Positions 1 to 6,162 of a stretch of DNA of 10,377 nt are shown here, in pieces. Both the position numbers and the translations under genes were made by a program. Position 1 is the first letter of the stretch. Every line of letters begins with the position of its first letter. The notes under the pieces were generated by a model, which saw only the letters and a program-made list of their open reading frames with translations, had not been told where the DNA came from and did not search any database. Source of the DNA: Oscillospiraceae bacterium (GTDB taxonomy: Bacteria > Bacillota_A > Clostridia > Oscillospirales > WRJC01). Where the stretch lies: positions 1 to 10,377 of the forward strand of contig WQXD01000108.1 in the NCBI GenBank assembly GCA_009785015.1, given 5' to 3'.

Positions 1-1
1 T

Positions 2-142
2 AAACGCTATCACTGTGACCTGAGCGCCAGCTACAACATAGGCGCACGATACTACATACGTGAGATACTAAAATCCTTGCCGGTGACGGTAAGGTTGGCA
101 ACCGAGGCAAAAGTCCCCCGGCTGGCCAGGAGAACCACCTGA
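2..142 (+). CDS. tnpB: TnpB-family RNA-guided nuclease, C-terminal 46 residues (5' partial)
   Basis: The reading frame is open from base 2 to a TGA at 140-142. It contains the block HCDLSASYNIGARYYIRE, which matches the RuvC-III region of IS605 OrfB/TnpB proteins. The Asp of CDLSASYNIGAR is the likely third catalytic carboxylate. TnpB proteins are RNA-guided DNA endonucleases that use an omegaRNA made from the transposon right end; this role is known for the family and inferred here. A basic tail (RLARRTT) closes the protein. The zinc finger and the RuvC-I and RuvC-II parts would lie left of the window, so whether the gene is intact cannot be judged. It points toward, and lies antisense to, the minus-strand solute-binding protein genes. 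Confidence 0.85.
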   Translation, partial: KRYHCDLSASYNIGARYYIREILKSLPVTVRLATEAKVPRLARRTT

Positions 143-144
143 AT

Positions 145-262
145 CCTGTCTGACCTCATTAGCCTTAATGCGGAGCTTGCGCGGCTTGCCGCGTGAGTCT
201 CTGAGTTTTAGCCGTATCTCAGACAGGCATTCCGGCGTAAATACATTCGCCGGAAGCCACGT
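145..262 (+). ncRNA. Candidate omegaRNA (reRNA) scaffold downstream of tnpB
   Basis: Immediately after the tnpB stop the sequence folds compactly. A 9-bp long-range stem pairs CCTGTCTGA (145-153) with TCAGACAGG (219-227). It encloses a CATTA/TAATG hairpin with a GCCT loop (157-170) and a CGCGG/CCGCG hairpin with a CTTG loop (180-193). A terminal 8-bp hairpin follows at 230-255. TnpB guide RNAs are known to derive from the tnpB 3' end plus the right end, with the guide taken from flanking DNA. The position and folding fit this. The 5' end of the RNA is unknown and could lie inside tnpB; the 3' end of the scaffold is uncertain by about 15 nt. Confidence 0.6.
230..255. repeat. Perfect inverted repeat near the IS right end
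   Basis: TTCCGGCG (230-237) and CGCCGGAA (248-255) form a perfect 8-bp stem with a 10-nt loop. Subterminal hairpins near each end are recognised by the TnpA transposase in IS200/IS605 elements, and the same segment closes the omegaRNA scaffold. Its place just before the change to SBP-like coding sequence fits both roles. Confidence 0.7.
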
Positions 263-265
263 CTA

Positions 266-600
266 TAATACGCAGTTTTTAGGTGTGGTGGGTTCACAAG
301 TGGGGAAATTTCCGTTGAGCGGGGCGTAATAATTCTCCTGGGCTTCGATGTATTTCGGGAACGGTATTATACCGAAATCAGTATCCGATTCGCGAATCAT
401 CCGCGAAATCGACAACGCCTGACACAAAAACAACGCCTGACCCGACATAAAGAAAGTTTCGGAACCGATGCCGTCTTTTTTGCCGGGCGTTTTGCCTTCG
501 TTGTAATACGGGCTTATGCAATAGCCGTCGGATAAATTAAATAAATTATTTTTTTCATTTTTTTCATTTTCCCCGTTATCGACAATATTTTTGTTTGTTA
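266..600 (-). pseudogene. Extracellular solute-binding protein remnant, truncated at both ends
   Basis: The minus strand is open through this stretch and encodes a recognisable middle section of an SBP: LSDGYCISPYYNEGKTPG, then SETFFMSGQALFL, then FGIIPFPKYIEAQENYYAP. This matches the INYGILPYPKLDESQENYYA section of the adjacent intact SBP and the NFGLLPMPKFDEAQKNYYN section of the other. The N-terminal domain and signal peptide are missing; the frame simply continues upstream into the stop region of the neighbouring SBP gene. The C-terminal part is lost at about 266-277, where IS605-type right-end sequence begins. The longest ATG-initiated piece is 61 codons (263-448) and lacks a convincing ribosome site. 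The section at about 540-600 is low-complexity (Asn, Lys, Glu rich). It is most simply a decayed third paralogue; the missing C-terminal part could lie left of the IS. Confidence 0.75.
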
Positions 601-605
601 TATAA

Positions 606-2069
606 TTAATCCAATTCTGCGAATTTGGCCATTATTTTGTCAAGAATCTTCTGCGCCGGTCCCAAATTTTTTTCATAGTAAGAAGCAAAGTCGGTAGAAG
701 GGGTATTTGTGTTGCCCAGCAGCGTGTCAAACATCATATAATAACTTATTCCATAAATATATGCGAAATCCAAAACGCGCGCAGAATAAATCAAATCGAG
801 GATTTTTATTGATTCTTCGTCGGCTAAGAATTTGTGTTTCATTGATATTTCATAATATGCGGGGAATACTTTTTTCCAGCCTTCCGCGCTCATTGCTTCG
901 ATGATTACAGCCGTTCTGTCTAAATTTTCCGAGGATGCCGGAACCGCGAACAACCTGTCGTGATAACCGGCATAATAGTTTTCCTGACTTTCGTCGAGTT
1001 TCGGATAAGGCAGTATACCGTAATTTATGTCCGAGGCGCGCAGAGTTTTTCGCGCGTCCATGAGATGTTTTTTGATGATAAAGCCGTTTCCCTGCGTGAA
1101 CATCGAAACAGAAAGATGCTCTTCCGGTCTGAAAAAGAACGTCCCCTGCGAATCGACCATAAGATCATACATCATATCGACTGCTTTTTGGGTGCGTTCG
1201 TTGGCGAAATCAAATTCGAGGGTATCGCCGGATTTTTTCACCACGCTGATACCGAAAGGCTCTATCGAACAATAGTAAGGTCCGGTAAATACATACCCAT
1301 ATTTGTCATCTTTATCTTTTTTTCCGTCGCCGTTCGTGTCAGTATATATGTCTTTTGTGAGTTTTGTGAGTTTATCGAGAGTCCATGTGCCGTCGAATAC
1401 GTCCTGATAGGGAACTTCCAGCCCGTAATCCTTCGCCATTCCCTTGTTTATGTAGAGCAGCCTTGTCCAATCCAGGCCCAAAGTCGTCATAGAATTTGAA
1501 AACACATACATTTTATCGTTAAACGTCAACGAATCTATCGTATTGCCGGGCCACCACGGTTTTGAAAAGTCCAAGTGATCAAGCGAATACAAATTGACAA
1601 AGAAGCCTTCAAGCGACGCCGCGCCTGTTTCATAATCGTGCCCGAAAAGCACGTCGAATACATCACTCCCGCTCAGCATGATTCTCTTCGCCTGCGCAAC
1701 AGCCATATGGTCTTCGCCTTCAATCACTTTTATATTGATATTGAACCGATCCTCGACTGTTTTGTTGGCAAGATAAAATGCGTCGTTGATAACTTCTCCG
1801 TTTTGTTCCGTGGCCACAAGGCACTCGATATAGTCGGGCAGATTGCCGGTAAAAATAGTAAAATCATATCCGCCGAAATCCATTTCCGGCAGATTATCCG
1901 CTACGGCGTTTCTGTCGAAAGTATCGCCGTCGTCTTCAGCAGAACCGCCTTTTTCTGCATTAAGGTCAACGTCTGCGGAGTTGAGCGGATTTTCGCTGTC
2001 GGTGCATGAAAACAAAAACAATAATACGCAGCATAATACCGGAACTATCAGTTTTTTCGAATTTTTCAT
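606..2069 (-). CDS. Extracellular solute-binding lipoprotein (ABC sugar-type SBP)
   Basis: This 487-residue protein starts with a basic N-terminus, a hydrophobic stretch and a lipobox-like LFSC with Cys22, so it should be lipid-anchored outside the membrane. It then has an acidic linker (about 23-60) and a type I SBP fold. Family-typical blocks include NDAFYLANKTVEDRFNI (95-111), DFSKPWW (167-173) and YGILPYPKLDESQENYY (350-366). Residues 244-255 (DTNGDGKKDKDD) look like an EF-hand or dockerin-type calcium loop. Such SBPs capture oligosaccharides for ABC importers, but the ligand cannot be read from sequence and no permease is nearby. It is the last intact gene of the minus-strand operon, 76 nt after the EamA gene, with only a weak AAGGT ribosome site. 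The truncated paralogue follows directly at its stop codon. Confidence 0.88.
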   Translation of the reverse strand: MKNSKKLIVPVLCCVLLFLFSCTDSENPLNSADVDLNAEKGGSAEDDGDTFDRNAVADNLPEMDFGGYDFTIFTGNLPDYIECLVATEQNGEVINDAFYLANKTVEDRFNINIKVIEGEDHMAVAQAKRIMLSGSDVFDVLFGHDYETGAASLEGFFVNLYSLDHLDFSKPWWPGNTIDSLTFNDKMYVFSNSMTTLGLDWTRLLYINKGMAKDYGLEVPYQDVFDGTWTLDKLTKLTKDIYTDTNGDGKKDKDDKYGYVFTGPYYCSIEPFGISVVKKSGDTLEFDFANERTQKAVDMMYDLMVDSQGTFFFRPEEHLSVSMFTQGNGFIIKKHLMDARKTLRASDINYGILPYPKLDESQENYYAGYHDRLFAVPASSENLDRTAVIIEAMSAEGWKKVFPAYYEISMKHKFLADEESIKILDLIYSARVLDFAYIYGISYYMMFDTLLGNTNTPSTDFASYYEKNLGPAQKILDKIMAKFAELD

Positions 2070-2145
2070 TTTTTATCTACCTTATTTACTCATTTGAAAA
2101 TTGAAAATTTTTTCGCCAATTAATTTCATGGTATATAATCATCAT

Positions 2146-3084
2146 TCAGGAAAGCCCGGTTGCCGCGAACAAGTCAAATATATTTCCAAGGAGCAGGATC
2201 GCCGCGATACCCAAAAAAAATCCCAGAGTCTGCGCGCGGTTCATTTTTTCCCCGAAAACCACTCTTCCCGATATCGCCGAAAGCAAAATGTTGCCGCCGT
2301 GGTAAATCGGGAAAAATAACAGCGCCGCGAAAACATTTATCAAATAGAGATTCATATAGTTCAATACGCCCAGTATGCACCCGGCCGCCAGTGAAATAAT
2401 CCAGAAATCCAACGGAAACCGGCCGCTTTTGGCCTGTTTTCCGGCTGAACCTTCTTTGCCGGCGGCGGTTTTTTTAAAGAACAGAAACATCAAAAACGCA
2501 CCGAACGCGCCGACGGCAAACGAGACGGCGATAAATTCGCTTGTCTCGTCTATGTCGCCGTACATCTGGAAGACTTTCTGCACCACTCCGAGCGACCCCG
2601 TCAAAAAAGCCGTGAACAAACTCGCCGCTATCCATTTCCGCCCGCCTTTTGAAGGCGATGATTTTCCCCCAATCACGTCGGCGCACAAAACCAGCGCAAA
2701 AATCATAACGACGATTCCGGCCAGCTGGGAAACGGTCACTTTTTCCTTCCATACAAGCAGCCCCGAAAATGCCGGTATCAGCATTGAGCAGGACACAATC
2801 AAATTGACGAGCGCCATCGGGCCGATAGAGAGGGAATATATCAAAAACACGCTGTTTGAAACAAGGAATACGCCGAACACTACGCCCATAATCAGCGTAT
2901 ATGCCGAAAGGGAGCCGCCGGGAAATATAAAGAAAAGCATAGTGGCCGCCCCGGCTGAAAAAACGCAAGTCAGGCATACAAAACGGCCGGCGACCCCGTC
3001 TATCCGCTTTTTTCCCATGTAATTGTATATACTGTTGAAAGTAGTAGTGAGTATTATCGCGGCTGCGAATATCAAATAATCCAT
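2146..3084 (-). CDS. EamA/DMT-superfamily permease
   Basis: This 312-residue, highly hydrophobic protein has about ten predicted membrane segments in two halves. Each half ends with the EamA hallmark, an acidic-basic pair followed by a Gly-rich helix: KEKVTVSQLAGIV (about 113-125) and GEKMNRAQTLGFFLGI (about 278-293). A cytoplasmic basic loop (about 203-223) separates later helices. DMT/EamA proteins move small metabolites such as amino acids, nucleotides or sugars; the substrate cannot be told here. The start at 3084 has a good GAGGTGG ribosome site about 8 nt upstream. It begins 25 nt after the glycosidase-like gene, so co-transcription is likely. That position suggests it exports or imports a product of the same pathway, which is inference. 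Confidence 0.82.
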   Translation of the reverse strand: MDYLIFAAAIILTTTFNSIYNYMGKKRIDGVAGRFVCLTCVFSAGAATMLFFIFPGGSLSAYTLIMGVVFGVFLVSNSVFLIYSLSIGPMALVNLIVSCSMLIPAFSGLLVWKEKVTVSQLAGIVVMIFALVLCADVIGGKSSPSKGGRKWIAASLFTAFLTGSLGVVQKVFQMYGDIDETSEFIAVSFAVGAFGAFLMFLFFKKTAAGKEGSAGKQAKSGRFPLDFWIISLAAGCILGVLNYMNLYLINVFAALLFFPIYHGGNILLSAISGRVVFGEKMNRAQTLGFFLGIAAILLLGNIFDLFAATGLS

Positions 3085-3109
3085 ATGGCTGCCACCTCTC
3101 TTTAAACTT

Positions 3110-4492
3110 TCACTTTGAGTTTAATTCGTCTATGTCTTTTATGACGTTGTTTATACAGGCTGCCATCTGCTTAAGCCGCAGCCTGCCGTTTTCCCCCACG
3201 CGGTCTTCCAAAGATTTTACTTCCTCGCATATGTCCGCGAGGGCCGCTTTGTAAAGCAGCCTGCCGTTTGCGTCCATTCTTCCTTCGGGCGTCCTTCCCA
3301 CGAGATACATGGCGTACCCCGGTTCCGTGCCGAACAACGGCTCCAAATGCAGCTCTCCCGCGTAGTCTTCTTTGATTATTTCCGGTTTCAGATTATCAAA
3401 ATACGCCGCTTCCGCGCGGACAAAGATATCCGCGAGCCCTTTTTGCGCCACCGCGTCCTGCGGGTCGTAAAGTTCCCCCACGGACTCGTAAATGATATCG
3501 TAAATCGGCCTGTCTATATCGCTCAGTATTTTACCGCCGCACATGACGTTCATTTCGACGCCCGGGTTATTCGTGCGGCCGAGATAATATTCTATCGCGC
3601 TCTCGCCTTCTTCATACATTTTCTTTATGAATTCGCCCGTGCGGCTTATATAAACCAAAAACCATCTGTCGGGCGCCCACCTCGGCGGGGAATACGCCCA
3701 GAAACCGCCCGACGAACCCAGCTCGCACTTCAGGTTCTTCAAAAGCCGCTCGCGTATATCCCCTTCGAAGAAACGTCCGCCGTAATGCCCCGGGTCGATC
3801 AGATAGTCGATATGCCCGCCCAGTTCCATTATGGCGTTGTAATCCGTTTCGCCGGTGACACGCGTCCCCCACGGGATATATCCGCACATGCTCACCATCA
3901 GCAGCGCGCCGGGCTGTTTTTTGCGGATGTAATCGGCGCATTTGGCGTTCGCTATCGAATAATACTCGACGTCGCTGTATTTCGCGCAGCGTTCGCACCG
4001 GCATCTGCCCTGGTCGGAAGCCTCGAGATGAAACCCGTCGAAATCGAAGTTGTCTAAAATGAAATCCAGCACCTTTGTCATCCATGTGAAAGAATTTTCG
4101 CTCGAAAGACACATGGCGTGTGGATTGTCGCCCTGTATCGAAGGGTCGCTCGCGATGATTTCGTCGAATCCCCAGCTGTAAACGCCCACGCCGAGCATTA
4201 CCCTGACTCCCCGTTCCCTGCCTGCCGCGATGACGCGGTTCACTCTTTCGGCGCGTTCCTTGTCGACTGTTTGGGGAATATCCGGTTTCCACGCGTACGT
4301 CGCGAAGAACCCGAACATGCAGCAGATATTGAACCCGGCTTTGCCCTGCAGGTCAAGGCTCGTGATGATGCTGCGCTCGGCCTTGTCGTCAAAAGTGGGG
4401 CAGGGCCAGTTGTCATTCGGAGTCGCGGAAAGGCGCACGTCGTTGATCCATGCTCCGAAACCGGAGCGGTATTTATAGCTTTTTTTACTCAT
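3110..4492 (-). CDS. Cytoplasmic TIM-barrel glycoside hydrolase-like protein of unknown specificity
   Basis: The protein has 460 residues and no signal peptide. Its alternating hydrophobic strands and helices look like a (beta/alpha)8 barrel: GKAGFNICCMFGFFATYAW (50-68), RGVRVMLGVGVYSWG (94-108), FDFDGFHLEASD (149-160), GALLMVSMCGYIPWG (195-209). The FDGFHLEASDQGRC section, with Glu157, Asp160 and a CxCxxC cluster (Cys164, 166, 169), resembles the acid-residue strand of GH20/GH67/DUF4838-like barrel hydrolases, where an HLE or HxxDE-type motif ends beta-4. The Cys cluster could bind metal or simply shape the active-site loop. The C-terminus (about 340-460) is helical. An AGAGGG ribosome site lies 7 nt before ATG. 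It starts 23 nt after the first SBP gene, so it probably processes the imported saccharide. I do not recognise a characterised family with certainty. Confidence 0.65.
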   Translation of the reverse strand: MSKKSYKYRSGFGAWINDVRLSATPNDNWPCPTFDDKAERSIITSLDLQGKAGFNICCMFGFFATYAWKPDIPQTVDKERAERVNRVIAAGRERGVRVMLGVGVYSWGFDEIIASDPSIQGDNPHAMCLSSENSFTWMTKVLDFILDNFDFDGFHLEASDQGRCRCERCAKYSDVEYYSIANAKCADYIRKKQPGALLMVSMCGYIPWGTRVTGETDYNAIMELGGHIDYLIDPGHYGGRFFEGDIRERLLKNLKCELGSSGGFWAYSPPRWAPDRWFLVYISRTGEFIKKMYEEGESAIEYYLGRTNNPGVEMNVMCGGKILSDIDRPIYDIIYESVGELYDPQDAVAQKGLADIFVRAEAAYFDNLKPEIIKEDYAGELHLEPLFGTEPGYAMYLVGRTPEGRMDANGRLLYKAALADICEEVKSLEDRVGENGRLRLKQMAACINNVIKDIDELNSK

Positions 4493-4515
4493 TGTTTTTC
4501 CCTCTTTCGTAAATT

Positions 4516-5997
4516 TTAATTATTTTCTATTTTTTTTATCAAATTCTCTATTTCGGATTTCGCTTTTGACGCGGCCTTATCCGTGATGGAAGTGAAATCG
4601 GGTTTGCCGCTCACTATGGTTTGTCTCAAATTAGTCATAAGCGACCCGAAATCCTTTAATTCGCTGAAAGGATACAGGCGGTTGGCGAGTATGATATTCA
4701 GCATTTCCCAGGATTCCTCGTCGCGCATGAACTTTCCGTACAGGGCGGATTCGTAATAGGCCGGAACCAGCGTATAGTGCGATGCCGACTGCATCGACTC
4801 GAGTATCGTCCCGACAAAATCAATGTCGTCTATGTCTATGGGAATGCATACGCCGCTGAAGGGGAAAGTCACATAGTTATAATAATTTTTTTGGGCTTCG
4901 TCAAATTTCGGCATGGGCAGCAAACCGAAATTCGTTTCCATTTCCCTGAACCGGCGCACGCACTCGAGCACCTCGCCGCAAAACAGCCCCTTGTCCGACT
5001 CGTACATAGTCCGTATAGCGTCTGTCAAACCGGAAACGGCCGACGCGTGTTTGGGGTTTCTCACATCGAAGGTGACATCGTCTTTGTTGAAGACGTCAAA
5101 TACTTTTTGCAAAACGTTTACCGCGCGTTCGCTTAGGCCGTTGAATTCCGGTATGTCGCCGGAGTCTTTTTCAAACAACTTTTCCCCGGAGCCGAAAAAC
5201 AGGCCCTTTATATGCTCGCTGTGCGTGACAATGCCGAACTGGTCCTCAATAGTGTATTTGCCGTCGCTGTCCAGGTCCCTGACGCATTGTTTGCCCATCT
5301 CAAACATTTTGTCTATAGTCCATTTGCCGTCCCTGACAAGCTGATACGGGTCGTCGATCTGTAAGTCCTGAAGCAGCTGTTTATTGAACATCAGAACCCA
5401 TGTGCTGTCGTTGTAGTGCATATTGGCTTCGCCCGTCATCGTATACAGCCTGCCTGCTATGGAAAGCTGCCCTTTCGCGCTTTGGTCCCAGTAGGGCTTT
5501 GAAAAGTCAATTTTAGAAACCGTGTTCAAGTCATGCAGGTTGCCATCCGCCGCAAGGTCCAGAAAGTAATTTCCCCACATATAGGCCGCGTCATACGATC
5601 CGTCTCCGCTTTTTACGGAATTTCTGACATTCCCGACAACTGCGGAATAGTTTACCTGCACGTCTTCTATCCGGACGTTAAAGCGTTCTTCTACTGCCAG
5701 CGTGCGTTTGTATATGGCGTCGTTTATGGTTTCTCCTATTTCGCCTTCCACGCATATCCTGTCAAGCGGCGTCCAAAATTCGGAACCGCCGGTGATAAAC
5801 GTGAAAATCTTCCCGTTATAGTCCGCATCGGCAAGATCATCGGAAATCTGTTCTTCATCGACCGGAGCCTGTTCTCCGGCGTCCGTACCGGAGACAGGCT
5901 CGCCGCCGCTGTCGTTTGCTTTATCGCACGCGAAAAAAGCCGTGGAAACAATCACAGCCAATACCAAGGCTGTACATAACATTCCGATTTGTTTCAT
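4516..5997 (-). CDS. Extracellular solute-binding lipoprotein, first gene of the operon
   Basis: The protein has 493 residues from the ATG at 5997. A longer frame reaches 6129, but it would start upstream of the promoter at 6047-6075, and the MKQIGMLCTALVLAVIV signal peptide begins exactly at 5997, so the shorter start is chosen. A GAGGGG ribosome site lies about 14 nt upstream, rather far. The lipobox FFAC gives a lipidated Cys24, followed by an acidic Ser/Gly/Glu linker. SBP blocks include NDAIYKRTLAVEERFNV, DFSKPYWDQ and NFGLLPMPKFDEAQKNYY. Residues 241-252 (DLDSDGKYTIED) form an EF-hand-like loop. It is a diverged paralogue of the SBP at 606-2069, most similar around these blocks. It likely binds an oligosaccharide for an ABC importer encoded elsewhere. 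Confidence 0.88.
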   Translation of the reverse strand: MKQIGMLCTALVLAVIVSTAFFACDKANDSGGEPVSGTDAGEQAPVDEEQISDDLADADYNGKIFTFITGGSEFWTPLDRICVEGEIGETINDAIYKRTLAVEERFNVRIEDVQVNYSAVVGNVRNSVKSGDGSYDAAYMWGNYFLDLAADGNLHDLNTVSKIDFSKPYWDQSAKGQLSIAGRLYTMTGEANMHYNDSTWVLMFNKQLLQDLQIDDPYQLVRDGKWTIDKMFEMGKQCVRDLDSDGKYTIEDQFGIVTHSEHIKGLFFGSGEKLFEKDSGDIPEFNGLSERAVNVLQKVFDVFNKDDVTFDVRNPKHASAVSGLTDAIRTMYESDKGLFCGEVLECVRRFREMETNFGLLPMPKFDEAQKNYYNYVTFPFSGVCIPIDIDDIDFVGTILESMQSASHYTLVPAYYESALYGKFMRDEESWEMLNIILANRLYPFSELKDFGSLMTNLRQTIVSGKPDFTSITDKAASKAKSEIENLIKKIENN

Positions 5998-6046
5998 TGA
6001 TATAATCCGCACCCCTCTTTTAAAAAAATTTTCCCCATTTGTTTTT

Positions 6047-6075
6047 ATTATATACCAATCAGCCGCAAAAGTCAA
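6047..6075 (-). promoter_or_regulatory. Sigma-A promoter for the minus-strand SBP operon
   Basis: Reading the minus strand, TTGACT (6075-6070) is followed after exactly 17 nt by TATAAT (6052-6047). Transcription should start near 6040, giving a 5' leader of about 43 nt before the ATG at 5997. This placement rules out the upstream in-frame ATG at 6129. Confidence 0.85.
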
Positions 6076-6094
6076 CATCGATATTTTTGTTGAC
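6071..6094. repeat. Inverted repeat spanning both divergent -35 boxes
   Basis: GTCAACA (6071-6077) and TGTTGAC (6088-6094) form a perfect 7-bp dyad with a 10-nt spacer. The arms overlap the -35 boxes of the two divergent promoters. Part of the symmetry is expected because both -35 boxes contain TTGAC, so an operator role is only possible. Confidence 0.5.
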
Positions 6095-6118
6095 AAACAT
6101 TTGATAACGATGTATAAT
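6090..6118 (+). promoter_or_regulatory. Consensus sigma-A promoter for the plus-strand membrane protein gene
   Basis: TTGACA (6090-6095), a 17-nt spacer and TATAAT (6113-6118) match the sigma-A consensus perfectly. Transcription should start near 6125. The -35 box lies only 14 nt from the -35 box of the divergent minus-strand promoter, so the two promoters are back to back. A perfect promoter usually needs a repressor, and a dyad overlaps it. Confidence 0.88.
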
Positions 6119-6131
6119 GATATTATCAAAT
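6099..6131. promoter_or_regulatory. Operator-like 9-bp inverted repeat over the -10 box
   Basis: ATTTGATAA (6099-6107) and TTATCAAAT (6123-6131) are perfectly complementary, with a 15-nt spacer that contains the -10 box (6113-6118). The right arm covers the expected transcription start. The layout suits a dimeric repressor that blocks the promoter. No regulator is identified for it; the XRE protein in this window is one candidate. Confidence 0.55.
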
Positions 6132-6162
6132 TCGAATATCAGGAGCGTTATTTTAAGAGAAA

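Larger units (their letters stand above)
1..265 (+). mobile_element. Right end of an IS200/IS605-family (TnpB-type) element
   Basis: This stretch holds the tnpB 3' end, a structured non-coding tail and a perfect 8-bp hairpin close to the junction with flanking DNA, which is the usual right-end layout of IS200/IS605 or IS1341-type elements. The left part, including any tnpA, lies outside the window. The exact right boundary is not resolved. SBP-like coding sequence on the opposite strand can be followed down to roughly 277, and the hairpin ends at 255, so the junction should fall between about 256 and 277. These elements make no target duplication, so none is expected. Confidence 0.7.

Noticed and set aside
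515..567. Minus-strand 17-codon frame starting MKKMKKIIYLI in the SBP remnant
   Set aside because: It resembles the start of a signal peptide, possibly a relic of the lost gene start, but it is A-rich low-complexity DNA and ends after 17 codons in a different frame from the SBP-like sequence.
960..1499. 179-codon plus-strand open frame
   Set aside because: It is antisense to the intact SBP gene, with no ribosome site and no family resemblance; a shadow of the real gene.
2070..2145. Possible internal promoter between the EamA and second SBP genes
   Set aside because: AT-rich with a tandem TTGAAAA repeat, but no -35/-10 pair with acceptable spacing on the minus strand.
3347..4292. Long plus-strand (236-codon) and minus-strand (226-codon) open frames
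   Set aside because: Both overlap the 460-residue barrel protein in other frames and are rich in Arg, His and Pro, as expected of shadows in GC-richer coding DNA.
5998..6129. Upstream 44-residue extension of the first SBP
   Set aside because: It would start upstream of a clear promoter (-35 at 6070-6075, -10 at 6047-6052) and put the signal peptide in the interior of the protein.
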